From assembly GCA_022794265.1 (NCBI GenBank), contig JAAWEK010000030.1:1-64000 (forward strand): a stretch of 64,000 bases of DNA, written 5' to 3'. Of the stretch, positions 26,879 to 35,885 are shown one piece after another. Position numbers and translations under genes: made by a program. The stretch is from Lachnospiraceae bacterium. GTDB lineage: Bacteria > Bacillota > Clostridia > Lachnospirales > Lachnospiraceae. Position 1 is the stretch's first letter. Each line of letters opens with the position of its first letter. Below the pieces are notes generated by a model. The model ran no database searches and was not told where the DNA came from. It saw only the letters and a list, made by a program, of their open reading frames with translations.

Positions 26879-27397
26879 CTAATACCTCATTTCCTTTTTC
26901 ATTTTTTCTATATTTTCATACCCTTCCGGTGAAAGGAGAAGAATCAGTTTTTTTAATTCTTCCTGTTGGTCAAGTGCATAAAGAACATCCGCCTTGACCC
27001 GCAGCGTCTGTTTCAAAGCTTGTCCTGGAGAACGTTTCGGAATGTCCGGCAGCATGGGGTTACGGTAACCGTTATTTTCTTTCTCATATTGTAAAAGAGC
27101 AGAAGGCAGAGGATGTTTTGGTTTGGTATTCTCAAATGTGTGAAGCAACATTTCCGCTTCCTGAAGAGATTTTAAAGAATGTTCATAATCTTTTGCCATA
27201 AGAAAACACAATGCACAATTAAAGGCCGCTGCTGCATTATGTTTTGCAAGGGGAGAAAAAAATTCAAAAGCCTCCGCCGGACGGTTGCAGATCAGGGCAA
27301 AAATACCATGATAAAAAAATTTTTCTGCTTCTGCACCGACAGGTTCTTTTGGGTTTAGACTGCCGGAAAAACCGTTGAATTCAGTTGCGATAGCCAT
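26879..27397 (-). CDS. helical (TPR-like) protein co-encoded with an ankyrin protein
   Basis: A 172-residue protein with AGAGGTG before its ATG. The middle (about residues 25-95) shows two helix-turn-helix pairs with the TPR-like spacing of A and F residues (Y-H-G-I-F-A-L-I-C-N-R-P-A-E-A-F; A-F-N-C-A-L-C-F-L-M-A-K). The C-terminal half includes V-K-A-D-V-L-Y-A-L-D-Q. It is a soluble protein with no catalytic motif. I do not know the family. It presumably partners the ankyrin protein encoded directly behind it. Confidence 0.7.
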   Translation of the reverse strand: MAIATEFNGFSGSLNPKEPVGAEAEKFFYHGIFALICNRPAEAFEFFSPLAKHNAAAAFNCALCFLMAKDYEHSLKSLQEAEMLLHTFENTKPKHPLPSALLQYEKENNGYRNPMLPDIPKRSPGQALKQTLRVKADVLYALDQQEELKKLILLLSPEGYENIEKMKKEMRY

Positions 27398-27783
27398 AGG
27401 TACACCTCTTTTTCAAATTAAATGATATAAGGGTTTGAGAACACCATAATTCAGGTAATATATGTTGTTCCCGCTCATATCATATTATAGCATGAAGAGT
27501 TTGTTTATGCAATTTTTCAATTGCGGGTACATATGTCAATCACTAAAATTATTGTTCAAGGATTGAGAGATGTTGTAGTGTCACATATAGGTTAAAATCA
27601 TCTATTAAGATGGATTTTTCAAGGTATGGAAAAAGGATTTTATATTGATACAAAAGGGTATAAGGTGAAATTCGTATTATACTGTCAGGGAATGGGGTTA
27701 AGAAAATGAAGATAGGAAAAGACCATTTTCTGTGATAAAATAATTCAATAGTCTATTATTTGGAAGGAGGATTATCGTAAAGT
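27398..27783. other. divergent intergenic region
   Basis: The left part holds the minus-strand promoter of the ankyrin pair. The right part ends in GGAGG before rarA. No RNA structure, repeat or small gene is evident in between, and I could not fix a convincing rarA promoter. Confidence 0.4.
27484..27512 (-). promoter_or_regulatory. promoter of the small helical/ankyrin operon
   Basis: On the minus strand TTGCAT (27512-27507), a 17-base spacer and TATAAT (27489-27484), about 90 bases upstream of the first gene. Confidence 0.6.
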
Positions 27784-29103
27784 ATGGAACAGATGAGTTT
27801 GTTTGATAATCGGGAACAGTTCTCACCTTTGGCAAGCAGACTGCGCCCGGAAAATTTAGACGAATATGTGGGGCAGAAGCATTTACTGGGAAAGGGAAAA
27901 ATACTGAGACAGTTAATCGAAACAGACAGGATATCCTCTATGATATTCTGGGGACCACCTGGAGTAGGGAAGACCACACTGGCAAGGATTATAGCAAAGC
28001 AGACCAGAGCAGATTTTGTAGAATTCAGTGCGGTAACCAGTGGAATCAAGGAGATTAAAGAGGTGATGAACCGGGCAGAGCAGAGCCGCAGAACGGGAAT
28101 GCGCACATTCTTGTTTACGGATGAGATTCATCGATTCAACAAAGCTCAGCAGGATGCCTTTCTTCCCTATGTGGAAAAAGGAAGTATCATTCTGGTGGGC
28201 GCTACCACGGAAAATCCTTCTTTTGAAATTAATTCTGCGCTCTTGTCCCGCTGCAAGGTATTTCTGCTGAAGGCATTGGAGGAAGAGGAAATCAGGGAAT
28301 TATTAAGCAATGCATTACGAAGTCCCAAAGGCTTTGGAGATACCAGAGTTCTGATTGAAGAGGAACAGCTTTCGGCTATAGCAGGATTTGCCAATGGAGA
28401 TGCCAGAACGGCATTAAATACTTTAGAAATGGCTATATTAAACGGAACGCTGGATTCGGAGGGAAATATTCATGTAAATAAAGAAACTTTGTCTCAGTGC
28501 ATAAATAAACGTTCGCTTCTATATGATAAAAATGGGGAAGAGCATTATAACATTATTTCGGCACTGCACAAATCCATGCGTAACAGTGACCCGGATGCGG
28601 CAGTATACTGGATGTATCGTATGTTAGACGGAGGAGAAGATCCGCTGTATATTGCAAGGCGGTTGGTGAGATTTGCCAGTGAAGATGTGGGTATGGCGGA
28701 TTCCGAAGCACTTACTGTGGCGGTTTCTGCTTATCAGGCATGCCATTTTCTTGGAGTACCGGAATGTGATGTCCATTTAGCTCATGCCGTTGTCTATCTG
28801 TCCATGGCTCCAAAATCAAATGCTCTGTATCAGGCATGTGAAGCCTGTAAAGCAGATATTCGTGAGCTGCCTGCGGAGCCGGTGCCACTGCAGATAAGAA
28901 ATGCAGTCACACAGCTTATGAAAGATTCGGATTATGGAAAAGGCTATATATATGCCCATGATACGGAAGAAAAAATGGCAAGGATGAAATGCCTGCCGGA
29001 TTCTCTTGCCCAACGCCAATACTATAATCCCACAGAGCAGGGAAAGGAAAAACAGATAAGAGAAAAACTGGAACAAATACGGCGGTGGAAAGAGTCGGAA
29101 TAA
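27784..29103 (+). CDS. rarA: replication-associated recombination protein A (MgsA/WRNIP1 family)
   Basis: A 439-residue clamp-loader-like AAA+ ATPase. The N-terminal P-L-A-S-R-L-R-P-x-x-L-D-E-Y-V-G-Q is followed by Walker A G-P-P-G-V-G-K-T-T near residue 59, Walker B F-T-D-E-I-H-R-F-N near 110, and sensor 1 G-A-T-T-E-N-P-S-F. The tetramerisation domain contains D-P-D-A-A-V-Y-W and S-E-D-V-G-M-A-D. RarA acts at stalled replication forks and on single-strand gaps. GGAGG lies upstream with a rather long spacer. pnuC follows after 29 bases and may be co-transcribed. Confidence 0.95.
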   Translation: MEQMSLFDNREQFSPLASRLRPENLDEYVGQKHLLGKGKILRQLIETDRISSMIFWGPPGVGKTTLARIIAKQTRADFVEFSAVTSGIKEIKEVMNRAEQSRRTGMRTFLFTDEIHRFNKAQQDAFLPYVEKGSIILVGATTENPSFEINSALLSRCKVFLLKALEEEEIRELLSNALRSPKGFGDTRVLIEEEQLSAIAGFANGDARTALNTLEMAILNGTLDSEGNIHVNKETLSQCINKRSLLYDKNGEEHYNIISALHKSMRNSDPDAAVYWMYRMLDGGEDPLYIARRLVRFASEDVGMADSEALTVAVSAYQACHFLGVPECDVHLAHAVVYLSMAPKSNALYQACEACKADIRELPAEPVPLQIRNAVTQLMKDSDYGKGYIYAHDTEEKMARMKCLPDSLAQRQYYNPTEQGKEKQIREKLEQIRRWKESE

Positions 29104-29132
29104 TAAAAGATTGAAAGAATGGTGGAACAGAT

Positions 29133-29873
29133 ATGGATATCCTATTGAAAAAAACAAAAGATTTTTTAGAGGCAGAATTAAAGAACTGGAAGGTAGCGGA
29201 GCTGGTATGGCTTACAATTGCTGTTTTTACCATATTGTCATTGTCTATTTACTGGAAAGACAGTGTGATTGGAATTTCGGCAGCAGTTACTGGTGTACTG
29301 TGTGTGGTTCTTACCGGAAAAGGGAAGCTTTCTTCCTATATATTTGGATTTTTTAATGTATTATTTTATGCATATATTGCATTTCAGGCAAGATATTTTG
29401 GAGAAGTTATGTTGAACCTTTTGTATTATGTACCGATGAATTTTGTGGGCTGGTTCGCATGGAAAAAGCATATGGATGAGCAGACCGGTGAAGTTGAGAA
29501 GAAAAGACTTTCTGCTAAAAATTGCGGCATTGTATTTTTTATAACCGGGCTTGCCATATTGTTATATGGCTGGATTCTGAAAGTTATGGGCGGCAATCTT
29601 CCATTTGCAGACAGTATGAGTACTATAGTATCAATAGTAGCACAAATCCTTTGTGTAAAACGGTATGTAGAGCAATGGGTGTTGTGGATTGTCGTAGATG
29701 TTGTTACTGTAATTATGTGGGTGGCAGCTTTTTTTACGGGAGGAGAAAGTGTAGCAACGTTAATTATGTGGAGCATTTATTTGATAAATGCCATCATTAT
29801 GTTTATCAAATGGTATAAAGAAGCAAATAATTCTAATGGAACAAATGAGAAGGAGAATACGAATGCAGTATAA
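29133..29873 (+). CDS. pnuC: nicotinamide riboside transporter PnuC
   Basis: A 246-residue membrane protein with about seven hydrophobic helices after an amphipathic N-terminus (W-K-V-A-E-L-V-W-L). PnuC motifs are visible: N-V-L-F-Y-A-Y-I-A-F-Q-A-R-Y-F-G-E near residue 78, P-M-N-F-V-G-W-F-A-W near 102, and K-R-Y-V-E-Q-W-V-L-W near 175. PnuC takes up nicotinamide riboside by facilitated diffusion, with phosphorylation inside trapping it. The following gene encodes the kinase and overlaps by 11 bases, which makes the pathway explicit. Confidence 0.93.
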   Translation: MDILLKKTKDFLEAELKNWKVAELVWLTIAVFTILSLSIYWKDSVIGISAAVTGVLCVVLTGKGKLSSYIFGFFNVLFYAYIAFQARYFGEVMLNLLYYVPMNFVGWFAWKKHMDEQTGEVEKKRLSAKNCGIVFFITGLAILLYGWILKVMGGNLPFADSMSTIVSIVAQILCVKRYVEQWVLWIVVDVVTVIMWVAAFFTGGESVATLIMWSIYLINAIIMFIKWYKEANNSNGTNEKENTNAV

Positions 29874-30870
29874 TGTAGGAATTTACGGTGGGTCATTTAA
29901 TCCGTTGCATATGGGGCATCTTCGCTGTATGATTCAGGCAGCAAATATGTGCAAAGAATTATATATTATTATAAGTGTAGGGATTAATCGGGATGAGATA
30001 GATTATAAGGTTCGATACCGATGGATTTATGAACTGACCAGTCATATAGGAAATGTAAAAATATTAAAGCTGGAGGATACTGCCCGGACAAAGGAAGATT
30101 ATACGGATGAATACTGGATGTCAGACAGCAGAAGAGTCAAACAGATGATTGGAAAAGAAATAGATGTCGTATTCTGCGGAAGTGACTATGGTGCAGACAG
30201 CTTTTGGCATAAATGCTATGATAACAGCAACATAATAGCCTTTCAGCGGGATGATATCAGCTCCACAAAAATAAGGGAGAATCCATATCGATACTGGAAC
30301 TGGCTTCCGGCTGCAGTGCGACCTTATTTTGTGAAAAAAGTTTTGCTGATTGGCAGTGAAAGTACCGGAAAATCCACGCTGACCATTAATCTGGCCAATC
30401 ATTTTAATACTAATTATATTGAAGAGGCAGGAAGAGAAATATCTGAACGCTCCGGTACGGATTTAATGATGTTATCGGAGGACTTTACGGAAATATTATT
30501 ACAACATAAGTTAAATGAAATAAAAGCATTAAAAAATAGTAACCAGGTTTTATTTATTGATACGGATGCGTTGATTACCCGGTTTTATATGGAATTTTTA
30601 AATGATAATAAAAAAGAATTAAATAAAAGTTTATCTGATGCTATTGATGGTTTAAACGAATATGATTTGGTTTTATTTTTAGAACCGGATGTGGCATTTG
30701 TTCAGGATGGTGACAGAAGTACGGTAATTGAGAATGACAGAATGACATACAGCAATAAAATCAAACAGATTTTTAAGGAACATAAGAAACCGTTTGTGAG
30801 CATATGTGGAGATTATCAGGAAAGATATAAAAAAGCGGTACGATTGGTTCAGGAATTATTTAATCAGTGA
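29863..30870 (+). CDS. nadR: bifunctional NMN adenylyltransferase / ribosylnicotinamide kinase NadR
   Basis: A 335-residue protein. ATG 29863 is chosen because AGAAGGAG precedes it and the following M-Q-Y-N-V-G-I-Y-G-G-S-F-N-P-L-H-M-G-H is the normal nucleotidyltransferase start. The adenylyltransferase domain (1-155) includes I-S-S-T-K-I-R. A P-loop kinase domain (about 160-335) starts with G-S-E-S-T-G-K-S-T and has D-T-D-A-L-I-T as its Walker B region. It phosphorylates nicotinamide riboside and adenylates NMN to NAD. The N-terminal repressor helix-turn-helix of enterobacterial NadR is absent, as usual outside Enterobacteria. Confidence 0.95.
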   Translation: MQYNVGIYGGSFNPLHMGHLRCMIQAANMCKELYIIISVGINRDEIDYKVRYRWIYELTSHIGNVKILKLEDTARTKEDYTDEYWMSDSRRVKQMIGKEIDVVFCGSDYGADSFWHKCYDNSNIIAFQRDDISSTKIRENPYRYWNWLPAAVRPYFVKKVLLIGSESTGKSTLTINLANHFNTNYIEEAGREISERSGTDLMMLSEDFTEILLQHKLNEIKALKNSNQVLFIDTDALITRFYMEFLNDNKKELNKSLSDAIDGLNEYDLVLFLEPDVAFVQDGDRSTVIENDRMTYSNKIKQIFKEHKKPFVSICGDYQERYKKAVRLVQELFNQ

Positions 30871-30964
30871 AAATTCTGTAAATATAGTCTTATTATAAAC
30901 CTGTTATGTCATTTTTGGATTGATTTTGTATATTGTTGACAAAAATGAAGAATATTTTGAAACG

Positions 30965-31010
30965 TATGGTCAGACGGAAAGCCAAAGAATATAAGCTTAG
31001 TCTGACCATA
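30965..31010. repeat. perfect 11-bp inverted repeat downstream of nadR
   Basis: TATGGTCAGAC (30965-30975) pairs with GTCTGACCATA (31000-31010) around a 24-base loop. It lies between the converging ends of nadR and the small gene at 31041. No U-run follows on either strand, so termination is uncertain. Confidence 0.55.
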
Positions 31011-31040
31011 GTAATACCACTGTTACAAGGGAGTGATCTT

Positions 31041-31253
31041 TTAGTTTCCGCCGGGTCCGTCCCGGCGTTCCCGATTATCTTCGCGAACCACATATTTTGA
31101 TGTGGAAGAATCTGTATCAGAATCTGTCTGATATTCATTTGGAGATTTGGAAACCGACTGGGTATTTTGTTTAACATTTTTATTCGTTCTATGGCAGTTG
31201 CTGAATTTATCAGAATGACAGCCGGATTTTTTATTTGATTCCAGATTATGCAT
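31041..31253 (-). CDS. small hydrophilic protein of unknown function
   Basis: A 70-residue, strongly polar protein rich in serine, asparagine, lysine and aspartate (S-D-S-D-T-D-S-S-T-S), with two histidine-cysteine pairs near the N-terminus (G-C-H-S-D and N-C-H-R-T) and a closing R-R-D-G-P-G-G-N. It is probably intrinsically disordered. GAAAGGAGTC seven bases before the ATG is a strong ribosome site, the main reason for calling it a gene. It resembles the small cysteine/histidine-poor spore or stress peptides of Clostridia only in style; no family is recognised. Confidence 0.6.
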   Translation of the reverse strand: MHNLESNKKSGCHSDKFSNCHRTNKNVKQNTQSVSKSPNEYQTDSDTDSSTSKYVVREDNRERRDGPGGN

Positions 31254-31371
31254 ATTAAGACTCCTTTCGTTATTATTAATATAGTTTTACAAAAAAACAG
31301 AAGAATAATCTGGAAATAATTACACAGACTATTACAAAATAATGATAGCATGGCTGGAGGCAGAATTGCAT

Positions 31372-32820
31372 ATGGAATCAATCTGGAGTGAAGAAGTTAC
31401 AATACCCCAACGAAAGGAGCTGATAGGCGGTTTAAATGTAGAAGTGGCAGTAATCGGTGCAGGTATGGCGGGTTTGTTGACGGCCTTTTTTCTGAAAGAA
31501 CATGGTTGTGATGTAGTTGTTTTGGAGGCGGAACGGATTGCCGGGGGGCAGACAAAACATACCACAGCAAAGATAACAAGCCAGCATGGATTAATTTATG
31601 ATAAATTAATACGAAATTGCGGTATGGAGAAAGCCGGATTATATGCAAAGGCGAATGAATGGGCAATCGGCGCATATGAGAAAATCATTGAGGATAAGAA
31701 TTTTGCATGTGACTTTCAGCGGCTTCCTTCATATTTATATTCCATAAAACAGACAGAATCGTTAATGGCAGAAGCGGATGCTGCGGCTGCTCTCGGAATA
31801 AAAGCATACTACACTAAAAAAAATAAACTGCCATTTCCGACAGCGGGAGAGGTTTGCTTTGAAAATCAGGCACAGTTTCATCCGCTGAAATTTATCAGGG
31901 CAATCTCAGAAGGAATCACTATATATGAAAATACACGGGTAATATCCGTAAAGCAGCATGTAATCTATACGGAGAGAGGTACGGTTACAGCGAATCATAT
32001 TGTGTTTGCCACACACTATCCGTTTATAAATATACCAGGATTTTATTTTATCCGGCAGCATCAGGAGAGAAGCTATGTATTGGCGCTTTCCGGTGCAGCA
32101 CAGTTAAAAGGTATGTATTATGGCATTGACAGGAATACCCTTTCCTTTCGAAACAGTGGAGATATTTTACTGTTAGGAGGAGGAGCACATCGAACGGGAG
32201 AAAATCGGGAAGGTGGTTCCTATGAAATGCTGAGAAAAGAAGCACGGAAGCTGTATCCGAATGCCACGGAAATTGCGCACTGGTCGGCTCAGGATTGTAT
32301 GCCCCATGATGAAATACCATTCATTGGGAAATATTCTAAATTCAGACCATATTGGTATGTGGCAACAGGATTTAAAAAATGGGGTATGACAAATTCAATG
32401 ATTGCAGCAATGATAATCAGCGATATGATTCAGGGCAAAGAAAATGAATATGCTGAATTATTTACACCTCAGAGATTTTATTTTCGTGCATCGATGAAAA
32501 ATCTTCTAAAGGATATTGGAAAAAGTACGAAAGGGCTGGTGAAAGGAAGTTTTCACTTTCCCTTCACATCTGTTGAAAAGCTGCCGGAGGGATATGGAGG
32601 AATTGTCAGAAAAGGTTTCAGACGATATGGAGTATATAAGGATGAACAGGGAGTCATACATCAGATATCTGCCAAATGTCCTCATATGGGATGTGAGTTG
32701 GAGTGGAATCCCGATGAATTGAGCTGGGACTGTCCCTGCCATGGCTCAAGGTATGACTGTGATGGAAAACTGATAGATAATCCGGCACAAATAAACAAGC
32801 ATTATACAGAAAATAGTTGA
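31372..32820 (+). CDS. FAD-dependent oxidoreductase with C-terminal Rieske [2Fe-2S] domain
   Basis: A 482-residue protein; ATG 31372 lies eleven bases behind GGAGG (TTG 31366 and ATG 31342 are in-frame alternatives). A DAO-type FAD fold begins with V-A-V-I-G-A-G-M-A-G near residue 25 and G-G-Q-T-K-H-T-T-A-K, the signature of this gamma-glutamylputrescine-oxidase-like subgroup. The last 90 residues hold a Rieske domain with C-P-H-M-G-C and C-P-C-H-G-S, giving the 2-Cys/2-His iron-sulfur ligands. The FAD-plus-Rieske fusion is known in Firmicutes, but its substrate is not. It is a single gene, divergent from the small gene at 31041. Confidence 0.9.
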   Translation: MESIWSEEVTIPQRKELIGGLNVEVAVIGAGMAGLLTAFFLKEHGCDVVVLEAERIAGGQTKHTTAKITSQHGLIYDKLIRNCGMEKAGLYAKANEWAIGAYEKIIEDKNFACDFQRLPSYLYSIKQTESLMAEADAAAALGIKAYYTKKNKLPFPTAGEVCFENQAQFHPLKFIRAISEGITIYENTRVISVKQHVIYTERGTVTANHIVFATHYPFINIPGFYFIRQHQERSYVLALSGAAQLKGMYYGIDRNTLSFRNSGDILLLGGGAHRTGENREGGSYEMLRKEARKLYPNATEIAHWSAQDCMPHDEIPFIGKYSKFRPYWYVATGFKKWGMTNSMIAAMIISDMIQGKENEYAELFTPQRFYFRASMKNLLKDIGKSTKGLVKGSFHFPFTSVEKLPEGYGGIVRKGFRRYGVYKDEQGVIHQISAKCPHMGCELEWNPDELSWDCPCHGSRYDCDGKLIDNPAQINKHYTENS

Positions 32821-32872
32821 TAAATTGGCATTTAACGGCAAATATAAATGTTATGGAAATAGATATAAACAT

Positions 32873-32913
32873 ACAGGCTCCCGGCTATTCGGTTAAAATA
32901 GCCGGGAGCCTGT
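32873..32913. terminator. strong bidirectional terminator
   Basis: A perfect 16-bp stem, ACAGGCTCCCGGCTAT with ATAGCCGGGAGCCTGT, with A/T-rich flanks. It separates the convergent FAD/Rieske and trpB2 genes. Confidence 0.8.
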
Positions 32914-32952
32914 AAAATATTGTTAATTCAAGAATTACTTAAATGTCAGTGC

Positions 32953-34335
32953 TTATTCATTGCCGGGAAATTTTGGGATTCCATCAAACCCCGCCTGTAA
33001 TTCCGCATCTGTCGGAATATAATCAGACATTTCGCCGTCGTTAAATTTCTGATAAGCCACCATATCAAAATATCCGGTGCCGGTCAGACCAAATAAAATG
33101 GTCTTTTCTTCTCCTGTTTCTTTGCACTTTAAGGCTTCGTCGATTGCCACACGGATGGCATGGCTGCTTTCCGGAGCCGGAAGGATGCCTTCGATTCGTG
33201 CGAATTGCTGGGCCGCCTGGAATACTGCAGTCTGTTCTACAGAAACTGCTTCCATGTACCCATCTGCATATAACTGTGACAGGGTGGAACTCATACCATG
33301 ATAGCGCAGACCGCCAGCATGATTTGCAGAAGGAATAAAGCCGCTTCCCAGAGTGTACATTTTAGACAGTGGGCAGACCATTCCGGTATCACAGAAGTCG
33401 TAACGGAACTTACCTCTTGTGAAGCTTGGGCAGGAGGCTGGTTCTACGGCAATAAAACGATAGTCTTTTTCTCCACGTAGTTTTTCACCCATAAACGGAG
33501 AAATCAGACCGCCCAGGTTGGAACCGCCGCCGGCACAGCCGATTATGATATCCGGAGTTACGCCATATTTATCCAGTGCAATTTTTGATTCCAGACCAAT
33601 AACACTCTGGTGTAACAATACCTGATTTAATACGCTTCCAAGTACATAACGGTAACCTTCATTTGATGTAGCAGCCTCAACGGCTTCGGATATGGCACAG
33701 CCAAGACTTCCGCTGGTTCCCGGATGCTCTGCCAGTATTTTTTTACCAACTTCTGTACTCATGGAAGGAGAAGGAGTTACGGAAGCACCATAGGTTCTCA
33801 TGACTTCCCGCCGGAACGGTTTCTGTTCATAAGAAACTTTTACCATATAGACCTTACAGTCCAGTTCCAGATAGGCGCAGGCCATAGAAAGGGCAGTACC
33901 CCACTGTCCGGCTCCGGTTTCTGTTGTAACTCCCTTTAGTCCCTGTTTCTTAGCATAATAGGCCTGGGCAATGGCAGAATTCAGTTTATGGCTGCCACTG
34001 GTATTGTTACCTTCAAATTTATAATAAATTTTAGCTGGAGTATCCAGTGCTTTTTCTAAACAATATGCTCTGACTAGAGGTGCCGGACGATACATTTTGT
34101 AAAAATTCCTTATTTCTTCGGGAATATCAATATATGCCGTATCATTGTCTAATTCCTGTTTAATCAGTTCATCACAGAATACCGGTCTTAAATCTTCATA
34201 GCTCATTGGCTGTAAAGTAGCAGGATTTAATAATGGCGCCGGTTTGTTGGTCATATCGGCACGTACATTGTACCATTGCTTCGGCATCTCGCTTTCTTCA
34301 AGATAGATTTTGTAAGGAATTGTTTTTTCACTCAT
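32953..34335 (-). CDS. trpB: tryptophan synthase beta subunit-like, TrpB2 type
   Basis: A 460-residue PLP enzyme. The PLP lysine lies in G-S-H-K-L-N-S near residue 115, and the glycine-rich phosphate loop is C-A-G-G-G-S-N-L-G-G near 270. E-T-G-A-G-Q-W-G and an extended N-terminus (R-P-x-P-L with inserts) identify the TrpB2 subfamily, which works without TrpA. It condenses indole with serine (or phosphoserine) to make tryptophan, useful for indole salvage. No other trp genes adjoin it. It is controlled by a tryptophan-specific T-box in its leader, which independently confirms its role. Confidence 0.95.
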   Translation of the reverse strand: MSEKTIPYKIYLEESEMPKQWYNVRADMTNKPAPLLNPATLQPMSYEDLRPVFCDELIKQELDNDTAYIDIPEEIRNFYKMYRPAPLVRAYCLEKALDTPAKIYYKFEGNNTSGSHKLNSAIAQAYYAKKQGLKGVTTETGAGQWGTALSMACAYLELDCKVYMVKVSYEQKPFRREVMRTYGASVTPSPSMSTEVGKKILAEHPGTSGSLGCAISEAVEAATSNEGYRYVLGSVLNQVLLHQSVIGLESKIALDKYGVTPDIIIGCAGGGSNLGGLISPFMGEKLRGEKDYRFIAVEPASCPSFTRGKFRYDFCDTGMVCPLSKMYTLGSGFIPSANHAGGLRYHGMSSTLSQLYADGYMEAVSVEQTAVFQAAQQFARIEGILPAPESSHAIRVAIDEALKCKETGEEKTILFGLTGTGYFDMVAYQKFNDGEMSDYIPTDAELQAGFDGIPKFPGNE

Positions 34336-34380
34336 GGTTTTGCTCTCCTTTATAAAATATATGATATGTTCGGGAAAAGA

Positions 34381-34665
34381 AAAACACTCTTATCCCGACA
34401 ACTGCCGGGACAAGAGTGTAATATATCACTCCTGCGGTGCCACCCCGCTTAACGTGCTAACGTTCGCTCACTGCATACAACCATATGCAAATACGGATTA
34501 CGGTGTATTAAGCCGTCGCATCTACGGACATATATCCGTTCGAATTGCCCTCAGGAGCCCATTTTTCCAAGCATATCCAACTGCATTCTCACCAACAGCA
34601 GCTCTCTTTGTGGAATCTGACAGGGAATACTTCCTCTCCGTCAACGGTTTCAAAATATAACTATG
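34381..34665 (-). promoter_or_regulatory. T-box leader, tryptophan-specific (UGG specifier)
   Basis: On the minus strand, in order: the stem I motif AGAGAGCTGCTGTTGGTGAGA, a specifier loop with AAATGGGCTCC placing UGG at 34561-34559, the conserved T-box GGGGTGGCACCGC (34446-34434), and a terminator stem (ACACTCTT...AAGAGTGT, 34384-34419) with a U-run. Uncharged tRNA-Trp would stabilise the antiterminator and switch on trpB2. Confidence 0.92.
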
Positions 34666-34671
34666 CTTAAG

Positions 34672-34700
34672 ATTATATTGGAATTCGGAGAAAATGTCAA
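34672..34700 (-). promoter_or_regulatory. promoter of the T-box/trpB2 transcript
   Basis: On the minus strand a perfect TTGACA (34700-34695), a 17-base spacer and a perfect TATAAT (34677-34672), with a start expected near 34665. Confidence 0.8.
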
Positions 34701-34710
34701 TTCTTTTTTA

Positions 34711-34739
34711 TTGACATTTATTAATAAAAAATTTATACT
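34711..34739 (+). promoter_or_regulatory. promoter of the ECF sigma operon
   Basis: TTGACA (34711-34716), a 17-base spacer and TATACT (34734-34739). It lies back to back with the trpB2 promoter, only ten bases apart. Confidence 0.65.
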
Positions 34740-34774
34740 GAATAAACTATCAGTGAAATAAAAGGAAAATACAC

Positions 34775-35278
34775 ATGGATGAATTTACACAGGATATTCC
34801 TATTGAACAATTGTTGGAGATGTATTCCGGCACAGTGTATCGTCTGGCATATTCCAGAACCGGCAATAAACAGGATGCAGAAGATATTACTCAGGATGTA
34901 TTTATGAAATATATTAAGTCGGATATACGGTTTCAGGATGAGGAACACAGAAAAGCATGGTTGTTAAAAGTAACAGTCAATACGGTGAAAAATCTTCTGA
35001 CATCCGCCTGGTTTCGTCATAGAGGAGATGCTTCAGAATTAGAAAAACTGGAAGAAGACGTTGCAGAACTGCCAGAAGAGAAAAGTGAAGTTTACTATGC
35101 CGTAATGAAACTGCCACTGAAATACCGTACCGTGGTTCACCTTTTTTATTATGAAGAATATTCCATAAAAGAAATCAGCGGAATTCTGGATAAGAATGAA
35201 TCTACAGTAAAATCCCTGCTCCACCGTTCCAGAAAGATGTTAAAATCTCTGTTAAAGGAGGATATTTATGAATTTTAA
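34775..35278 (+). CDS. ECF-type RNA polymerase sigma factor
   Basis: A 167-residue protein after AAAGGA. Region 2 (residues 10-75) contains the -10-recognition helix Q-D-A-E-D-I-T-Q-D-V-F-M-K-Y. Region 4 (about 105-160) contains L-P-L-K-Y-R-T-V-V-H-L and the helix-turn-helix Y-S-I-K-E-I-S-G-I-L-D-K-N-E-S-T-V-K-S-L-L-H-R. Region 1.1/3 is absent, as in extracytoplasmic-function factors. It overlaps the next gene, a membrane protein in the usual anti-sigma position, by 11 bases. Its regulon probably includes this operon and perhaps the downstream lipoprotein. Confidence 0.95.
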   Translation: MDEFTQDIPIEQLLEMYSGTVYRLAYSRTGNKQDAEDITQDVFMKYIKSDIRFQDEEHRKAWLLKVTVNTVKNLLTSAWFRHRGDASELEKLEEDVAELPEEKSEVYYAVMKLPLKYRTVVHLFYYEEYSIKEISGILDKNESTVKSLLHRSRKMLKSLLKEDIYEF

Positions 35279-35885
35279 AGACAGCTATAAAAATGATATG
35301 GACAAAATTGGTCCGGACCGGGAGTTTATACGGAATTTAAATACAAGTTTACAGGCGGTTTCCGGACGGCCGCAAAAAACGGTAAAGTTTTTCAGGCATG
35401 GGATTGTTTCGGCGGTAGTTCTGCTGATGATATTCACCGTAGGCTCAGGTCTGGCACTCTGGTACTCTGGCAGGAAATCCGGCGGCGGTGCGCCAAATCT
35501 AGACCAACAGGGAAATATGGAGAGTTCTGTTTCTGTGGGAGAGACTGTTTTTGATAAACAAAAATGGTTTGAAAATTGTGATACGGAACAGGATATATAT
35601 AATTTATTTATTCGAAGAATATCCGATGAAAATGATCTGGTTAAAATTTATAAAAATAATGAGGAGAAATTTGATAATTCTATGTTAATGGGTCAGAAGG
35701 AGATTGATAGTCTGACCTATATGCTACAGAGAGGAAGAATTGGTGATGAAAGGGGAGTAAATACAGAAAACATAAAAGCGGAATATTATATGGCGGTTTT
35801 TGAGAATGGTGATATTATTAAATTTTCTATATATGAAAGCAACGCTTTAAAATTAAAGGAGTTTGATTTTTTAATTTTTTTATAA
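35268..35885 (+). CDS. single-pass membrane protein, probable anti-sigma factor
   Basis: A 205-residue protein with GGAGG before its ATG, overlapping the sigma gene. A cytoplasmic N-terminus of about 42 residues (F-I-R-N-L-N-T-S-L-Q) precedes one membrane helix at about residues 46-66 and an extracytoplasmic domain of about 135 residues. The order sigma factor then one-TM protein is the standard ECF anti-sigma layout. The zinc-finger (HxxxCxxC) anti-sigma motif is missing, so this inference rests on position and topology. The outer domain is not recognised; no protease site is evident. Confidence 0.7.
   Translation: MNFKDSYKNDMDKIGPDREFIRNLNTSLQAVSGRPQKTVKFFRHGIVSAVVLLMIFTVGSGLALWYSGRKSGGGAPNLDQQGNMESSVSVGETVFDKQKWFENCDTEQDIYNLFIRRISDENDLVKIYKNNEEKFDNSMLMGQKEIDSLTYMLQRGRIGDERGVNTENIKAEYYMAVFENGDIIKFSIYESNALKLKEFDFLIFL

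Noticed and set aside
30965-31010. Rho-independent terminator after nadR
   Set aside because: The stem is perfect, but there is no U-run on either side, so it is listed only as an inverted repeat.
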